Shown: positions 7,240 through 10,563 of the stretch, one piece after another
How positions within the stretch are numbered: position 1 is the stretch's first letter
How the letters are laid out: each line of letters opens with the position of its first letter
Assembly: GCA_002422315.1 (NCBI GenBank)
Contig: DIUJ01000015.1
Coordinates: forward strand, 44,512-55,074
Reading direction: 5' to 3'
From: Bacteroidetes bacterium UBA6161
GTDB taxonomy: Bacteria; Bacteroidota; Bacteroidia; NS11-12g; UBA955
DNA length: 10,563 bases
The notes under the pieces: generated by a model
The model's input: the letters and a program-made list of their open reading frames with translations, nothing else
Told to the model about the DNA's origin: nothing
The model's database searches: none
Translations under genes and position numbers: made by a program

Positions 7240-7476
7240 ATGCAAAATTTTGAACCTCCTATACATTGGTCCGACTATGAAGATATAGCTATGGGGCTGT
7301 ACGAAAAATTCGGGGATTCATTTGATGAAAGTCAAATCTATAGAATCCGCTTTACAGACTTAATAGAATGGGTGCTTGCCCTTCCAAATTTTAAAGGAAC
7401 GAGAGAAGAATGCAACGAGGGGCATTTAGAAATGATACAGTCTAGCTGGGTGTACGAATGGCGCGATAACCAATAA
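7240..7476 (+). CDS. iscX: IscX (YfhJ) Fe-S assembly protein
   Basis: The 78-residue acidic protein shows the IscX pattern: HWSDYEDIAMGLYEKF (9-24), IRFTDLIEWV (36-45), LPNFKG (48-53) and an SSW near the C-terminus (68-70). In characterised bacteria IscX binds the cysteine desulfurase IscS and iron, and tunes cluster assembly alongside frataxin. It is about 12 residues longer than the E. coli protein, from a short N-terminal extension and a longer tail. It lies 16 nt after fdx and 3 nt before kdsC, so it is co-transcribed with both. The fdx-iscX order is the same as at the end of the proteobacterial isc operon. Confidence 0.92.
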   Translation: MQNFEPPIHWSDYEDIAMGLYEKFGDSFDESQIYRIRFTDLIEWVLALPNFKGTREECNEGHLEMIQSSWVYEWRDNQ

Positions 7477-7479
7477 ACT

Positions 7480-8007
7480 ATGGCACTAATTCACGAAAAA
7501 ATGCAAAAGCTAAAGGCTTTTGTTTTGGATGTAGACGGGGTGCTTACAGATGGTAAGGTTATCCTTACAGACCAAGGAGAACAACTTAGAACTATGTCTG
7601 TTCGAGATGGTTATGCCATAAAAAAAGCACAAAAAGAAGGTCTTATTGTTGCCGTAATTAGCGGAGGAAGTGGCATGGGAGTGCTTAAAAGATTGGAGTT
7701 TTTAGGCATTCAACATATTTTTTTAAGTGTTAAAAACAAATTACCTGTTTTTGAACAATTTCTAAAAGACATGCAATTAAAGGCAGAAGAAGTAGCCTAT
7801 ATGGGCGACGACCTTCCCGATACCGGGGTTCTGAAAAATTGTGGATTCCCTTGTTGTCCTGCAGATGCGGTAGAAGAAGTGCAACAATGTAGTGTATATA
7901 TTTCGCCAGTAAATGGAGGCAATGGCTGTGTTCGCGACCTAATAGAAAAAACTCTTAAATTACAGGGCAAGTGGCCTGTTTGCGAAAACAATACTAGCGC
8001 AGATTAG
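7480..8007 (+). CDS. kdsC: 3-deoxy-D-manno-octulosonate 8-phosphate phosphatase (KdsC), HAD family
   Basis: The 175-residue cytosolic phosphatase removes phosphate from Kdo-8-phosphate to give Kdo, the sugar that links lipid A to the LPS core. HAD motifs are in order: DVDGVLTDG (17-25, nucleophile Asp17 and acid/base Asp19), ISGGSG (60-65), Lys87 in VKNK, and GDDLPD (109-114) for Mg2+ binding. The tail GGNGCVRDLIE is typical of KdsC. There is no cap domain, as expected for this tetrameric type. Motif II has Gly63 where E. coli has Arg. YrbI-like phosphatases of other sugar phosphates share this fold, but KdsC is the most likely identity in an LPS-making bacterium. The ATG is 3 nt after the iscX stop codon. 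Confidence 0.92.
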   Translation: MALIHEKMQKLKAFVLDVDGVLTDGKVILTDQGEQLRTMSVRDGYAIKKAQKEGLIVAVISGGSGMGVLKRLEFLGIQHIFLSVKNKLPVFEQFLKDMQLKAEEVAYMGDDLPDTGVLKNCGFPCCPADAVEEVQQCSVYISPVNGGNGCVRDLIEKTLKLQGKWPVCENNTSAD

Positions 8008-8050
8008 GGTTTAAAACTAAACAAGTAAACCCCGAGTTAAAAAGCCAGGG

Positions 8051-8096
8051 CTATGGATATTTTCTCCTCTGGAGAAATGGAATCCTCTATCCATAG
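8051..8096. repeat. Compound hairpin behind kdsC
   Basis: An outer 9-bp stem pairs CTATGGATA (8051-8059) with TATCCATAG (8088-8096). Inside it, TTTCTCC (8061-8067) pairs with GGAGAAA (8071-8077) over a TCT loop, leaving a 10-nt bulge (8078-8087). It begins 44 nt after the kdsC stop codon and could be an mRNA 3' end structure. No T-run follows. Confidence 0.6.
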
Positions 8097-8145
8097 AATT
8101 CCGAGGGGCTCTAGGTAATTGTGATAAATTATAGTCATGAGCTAC

Positions 8146-8434
8146 ATCATCCCGAATAACCAATTTTAGATTGCAGATTTTAGATTGCAGATTTTTTTGG
8201 GTCTTGGTTGGAGAGCAGGGATAAATTAGAGCTGTACGTATTCGCATACCCTCGGTCTTCGGCTTCGCTCAGATACCGGGGGAGCAAAATGCTGCCCTTC
8301 GATACACCCTCCTTCGGCTGGAACTCAGGATGACATTTGCTCCCCCCATTGTCATCCTGAGTGGTTTTTGCGCTAGCAAAAATTGTATCGAAGGACGGCA
8401 ATGGAGTTTGGGTATATGAATTTTAAATTAACTA
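8146..8434. repeat. Tandem repeat, copy 1 (289 bp)
   Basis: First of three head-to-tail copies. The order of parts is ATCATCCCGA, two TTTAGATTGCAGA units, a conserved block (GGGTCTTGGTTGGAGA and onward), a CTTCGGCTTCGCTCAGA segment, then a nested palindrome (8296-8394), and a TATATGAATTTTAAA tail. In the palindrome CCTTCGATAC (8296-8305) pairs with GTATCGAAGG (8385-8394), and 8323-8335 pairs with 8350-8362; the right side also holds a 7-bp hairpin TTTTTGC/GCAAAAA. Words such as GTCATCCTGAG and CTTCGATAC are of the kind I associate with dispersed intergenic repeats of Bacteroidota genomes. Confidence 0.9.
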
Positions 8435-8717
8435 ATCATCCCGAATAACCAATTTTAGATTTTAGATTGCAGATTTTTTTGGGTCTTGGTTGGAGAGCAG
8501 GGATAAATTAGGGCTGTACGTATTCGCATACCCTCGGTCTTCGGCTTCGCTCAGACACGGAGGGAGCAAAATGCCGCCCTTCGATACAACCTCCTACAGA
8601 TGGAACTCAGGATGACATTTGCTCCCCCCCATTGTCATCCTGAGTGGTTTTTGCGCTAGCAAAAATTGTATCGAAGGACGGCAATGGAGTTTGGGTATAT
8701 GAATTTTAAATTAACTA
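8435..8717. repeat. Tandem repeat, copy 2 (283 bp)
   Basis: Nearly identical to copy 1 across its length. It differs by a shorter TTTAGATT/GCAGA head, a few substitutions, and two extra C bases in the central C-run. Its palindrome spans 8578-8677, with the same 10-bp outer pairing and 13-bp inner pairing (8605-8617 as the left side). The left internal hairpin (CCTTCGG in copies 1 and 3) has been replaced by CCTACAGATGG and no longer folds well. Confidence 0.9.
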
Positions 8718-8991
8718 ATCATCCCGATTCGCAGATTTTAGATTGCAGATTGCAGATTTTTTTGGGTCTTGGTTGGAGATAAGGGATAAATTAGAGCTGT
8801 ACGTATTCGCATAACCCTCGGTCTTCGGCTTCGCTCAGACTCCGGGGGAGCAAATGTCGTCCTTCGATACACCAGCCTTCGGCTGGCACGCAGGATGACA
8901 TTTGCTTGCTCCCCCCATTGTCATCCTGAGTGGTTTTTGCGCTAGCAAAAATTGTATCGAAGGAGCAATGGGGTTTTGGTTATATGAATTT
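8718..8991. repeat. Tandem repeat, copy 3 (about 274 bp)
   Basis: The most diverged copy. Its head reads ATCATCCCGATTCGCAGA with a different arrangement of the small TTTAGATTGCAGA units. The palindrome spans 8861-8963. Its left internal hairpin is perfect here: CCAGCC (8872-8877) with GGCTGG (8881-8886) over TTC. The right palindrome arm is the same as in copies 1 and 2. The tail diverges after TATATGAATTT, which marks the end of the array. Confidence 0.88.
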
Positions 8992-9038
8992 GTAATCAGC
9001 AAATAAGGACCTATAAAGCAACTTAACTTACAAAAGGC

Positions 9039-10304
9039 CTATTTCCTTAGCACACCAGAAAAATCTCTACCGCTGGGTTCTTGGAAAATTTCTAAATCAA
9101 AAAACTTGGTTGTACTGAAAAGATGGTCAAATACATCCGCTTGAATATTTTCATATTCATGCCACACGGTTGTATTGGTAAAACAATAAATTTCTATTGG
9201 GATACCCTTACTTTCTGCTGCCAATTGCCTTACCATTATAGTCATATCCTTGCGAATATGAGGATGTCGCTGCAAATACAGTTCTACATATTTTCTAAAC
9301 ACCCCAATATTTGTCATTCTGCGTCCATTGATAAGTATGTTTGGGTCAAAATCATGGGTTTTGTTGTAATCTTCAATTTCTTTTTGTCTTTGGCCCACAA
9401 AATCTTTCAGGAGGTAATATTTTTTGTATTCTTCTCGGGTATCGGGGTCTACAAATTTTACAGAATGTGCATCTATATACAATGCCCTTTTAATTCTCCT
9501 ACCCCCACTTTGTACCATGCCTCTCCAGTTTTTAAAACTATCGGTTATAAAATAGTAGGTTGGTATATTGGTTATAGTTTTATCCCAATTTTGTACTTTT
9601 ACGGTATTCAAATTTATGGCTAATACTTCGCCATCTGCATTAAATTTATGCATTTCCACCCAGTCCCCCACCCTTACCATGTCGTTTGCAGACATTTGTA
9701 CACTTGCCACCAATCCTAAAATAGTATCTTTAAATATCAACAACAAGATTGCGGTCATAGCTCCAAATGCGCTTAAGAAGTATATAGGAGATTTATTCAG
9801 CATAATAGATAAAACCAAAATCAGAATGACTATGTAAAAAATAATTCTAATCAACTGGAAGTAACTCGAAATTGGCTTGTCTTTAAAAGTTGCATTTGCT
9901 GCCAATCCATACTCGGCTACTTTGAGCAATGCAAATAAAACTGTAGAGCCTACCAGAATCAAGTATGCATCAATCAACTTGATTAAGAAAGGAACAATTT
10001 TAGGGAAATCAGAAAAGATATTGGGAACAGCATACAATACAAGAAGAGAAGGTACAATATGTGCTACATTGTCAAAAACCCTGTTTTCTACCAATACATC
10101 ATCCCAGGTTATGTCTGTTTTCTTAAAAAAACCATAGACATAGTAATGTATTATTTTTTTGGTAATCAAAAACAAAAATCCACAAACCAAAACCAAAAGC
10201 AACAAGAAAATAAGCAATCTAAAGTACACCGCTAAATAATCTGCTACACCCCAACTTATAATTGTCTTATCTACCCATGTTTCAAAATTATCCCAATATG
10301 TCAT
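9039..10304 (-). CDS. MscS-family mechanosensitive channel, YbdG/MscM type
   Basis: The 421-residue inner-membrane protein matches E. coli YbdG (415 aa) along its whole length as I recall it. It has about five membrane helices (roughly 18-50, 75-95, 103-128, 148-167 and 172-200). The last, with SAFGAMTAILLLIFKDTILGL, is the pore-lining helix. The soluble MscS domain follows: ANDMVRVGDWVEM, VKVQNWDKTITNIPTY, DSFKNWRGM, SGGRRIKR. A C-terminal half typical of the YbdG subgroup contains RRMTNIGVFR, HPHIRKDMTIMVRQLA and FTNTTVWHEYE. Such channels open under membrane tension and release solutes on osmotic downshock; YbdG itself gives a small MscM-type conductance. It is transcribed alone, with a candidate promoter and inverted repeat at 10311-10344. 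Confidence 0.95.
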   Translation of the reverse strand: MTYWDNFETWVDKTIISWGVADYLAVYFRLLIFLLLLVLVCGFLFLITKKIIHYYVYGFFKKTDITWDDVLVENRVFDNVAHIVPSLLVLYAVPNIFSDFPKIVPFLIKLIDAYLILVGSTVLFALLKVAEYGLAANATFKDKPISSYFQLIRIIFYIVILILVLSIMLNKSPIYFLSAFGAMTAILLLIFKDTILGLVASVQMSANDMVRVGDWVEMHKFNADGEVLAINLNTVKVQNWDKTITNIPTYYFITDSFKNWRGMVQSGGRRIKRALYIDAHSVKFVDPDTREEYKKYYLLKDFVGQRQKEIEDYNKTHDFDPNILINGRRMTNIGVFRKYVELYLQRHPHIRKDMTIMVRQLAAESKGIPIEIYCFTNTTVWHEYENIQADVFDHLFSTTKFFDLEIFQEPSGRDFSGVLRK

Positions 10305-10310
10305 GTGTTT

Positions 10311-10344
10311 ATCTTAATTGAGTGCAAAAATAAGCAATTAAGAT
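10311..10344 (-). promoter_or_regulatory. Candidate promoter with operator-like inverted repeat for the mechanosensitive channel
   Basis: ATCTTAATTG (10311-10320) and CAATTAAGAT (10335-10344) are perfect 10-bp inverted repeats separated by 14 nt. Between them, on the minus strand at 10332-10325, lies TATTTTTG, a full match to the Bacteroidota -7 consensus TAnnTTTG. The start codon at 10304 would leave a leader of about 15-20 nt. No clear -33 TTTG is seen. A dimeric repressor site or an mRNA 5' hairpin are both possible. Confidence 0.45.
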
Positions 10345-10498
10345 CTTACATTTTTTTTGACTTATACTTTAAACCCCAATTTCAAGAAAGTTTAAAAACT
10401 TTGACAAAACAGGGCTAACTTGTTTGTTACAGAAAATCAAGTCAGATAGAATAGTACACCTTTGATTTACTATTCGGACTTATTGATTCTTATTTTTT

Positions 10499-10563
10499 AT
10501 GCAGAGCAAAAATACCCCGCAAACTTTGTTTGGTGCACGCGCCAATAATCGAATATTCGGGTA
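10499..10563 (+). CDS. Start of an unidentified gene, cut by the window edge
   Basis: An ATG at 10499 opens a frame that stays open to the last base and reads MQSKNTPQTLFGARANNRIF followed by Gly. A T-rich, SD-less leader (TTATTTTTT) precedes it, and the gene would be divergent from the channel gene 194 nt away. Only about 21 residues are visible, basic and rich in Asn/Arg, with no signal peptide or domain I can identify. A TTTG at 10461-10464 could be a -33 element, but the matching -7 box is poor. It could be a chance opening. Confidence 0.45.
   Translation, partial: MQSKNTPQTLFGARANNRIFG

Larger units (their letters stand above)
8008..9038. other. Convergent intergenic region made largely of tandem repeats
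   Basis: The two flanking genes, kdsC (plus) and the mechanosensitive channel (minus), point toward each other across about 1.03 kb. The first part (8008-8145) contains a compound hairpin; 8146-8991 is a three-copy tandem array; 8992-9038 shows nothing notable. Open frames here cross the repeats and their palindromes and are not credible genes. No T-tailed terminator is evident for either gene, so the palindromes may do that work. Confidence 0.75.

Noticed and set aside
8007..8032. GGGTTTA/TAAACCC inverted repeat overlapping the kdsC stop as a terminator
   Set aside because: The stem is only 7 bp with a 12-nt loop and no T-run, which is too weak to call.
8017..8401. Two minus-strand open frames of 73-76 codons in the convergent region
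   Set aside because: They run through the tandem repeats and palindromes and show no protein-like pattern; the frame is not kept between repeat copies.
8146..8991. Possible CRISPR array
   Set aside because: The repeats are about 280 bp, head to tail without unique spacers, and there are no cas genes.

Overview
The window comes from a member of the Bacteroidota (Cytophaga/Flavobacteria/Sphingobacteria group). The DNA is AT-rich, Shine-Dalgarno sequences are absent or weak, and TAnnTTTG-type -7 boxes precede several genes. One large secreted protein ends in a type A sorting domain of the type IX secretion system (T9SS). A Kdo-phosphate phosphatase shows a Gram-negative, LPS-making cell. I cannot name the genus.

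Layout. (1) 72-4432, minus strand: a tight three-gene operon, transcribed in the order T9SS-exported protein (2525-4432), signal-peptide protein of unknown function (1045-2514), multipass membrane protein resembling DUF6427 (72-1043, TTG start). The gaps are 10 nt and 1 nt. (2) 4522-4965, minus: a small DUF2452 protein with a GTG start. (3) 4966-5802: gene-free and rich in hairpins and repeats. Its repeat at 5150-5238 is an inverted copy of the first 74 bases of the window, so the pair brackets the four genes above. (4) 5803-6726, minus: NAD-dependent malate dehydrogenase with a strong terminator behind it. (5) 6897-8007, plus: a compact operon of ISC-type [2Fe-2S] ferredoxin, IscX and KdsC, divergent from mdh. 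(6) 8008-9038: convergent gene-free region with a structured hairpin and three head-to-tail copies of a 275-290 bp repeat, each with a nested palindrome. (7) 9039-10304, minus: YbdG/MscM-type mechanosensitive channel. (8) 10499 to the right edge: a probable gene start.

How the genes fit together. The housekeeping genes (mdh, fdx, iscX, kdsC, the MscS-family channel) serve central carbon metabolism, Fe-S cluster biogenesis, LPS precursor synthesis and osmotic protection, and nothing in them looks foreign. The left part is less understood: a secreted T9SS cargo is co-transcribed with a second exported protein and a conserved membrane protein. This is the best candidate here for an uncharacterised functional unit, but the sequence alone does not show what it does. 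I see no phage, CRISPR, transposase, toxin-antitoxin or tRNA gene.
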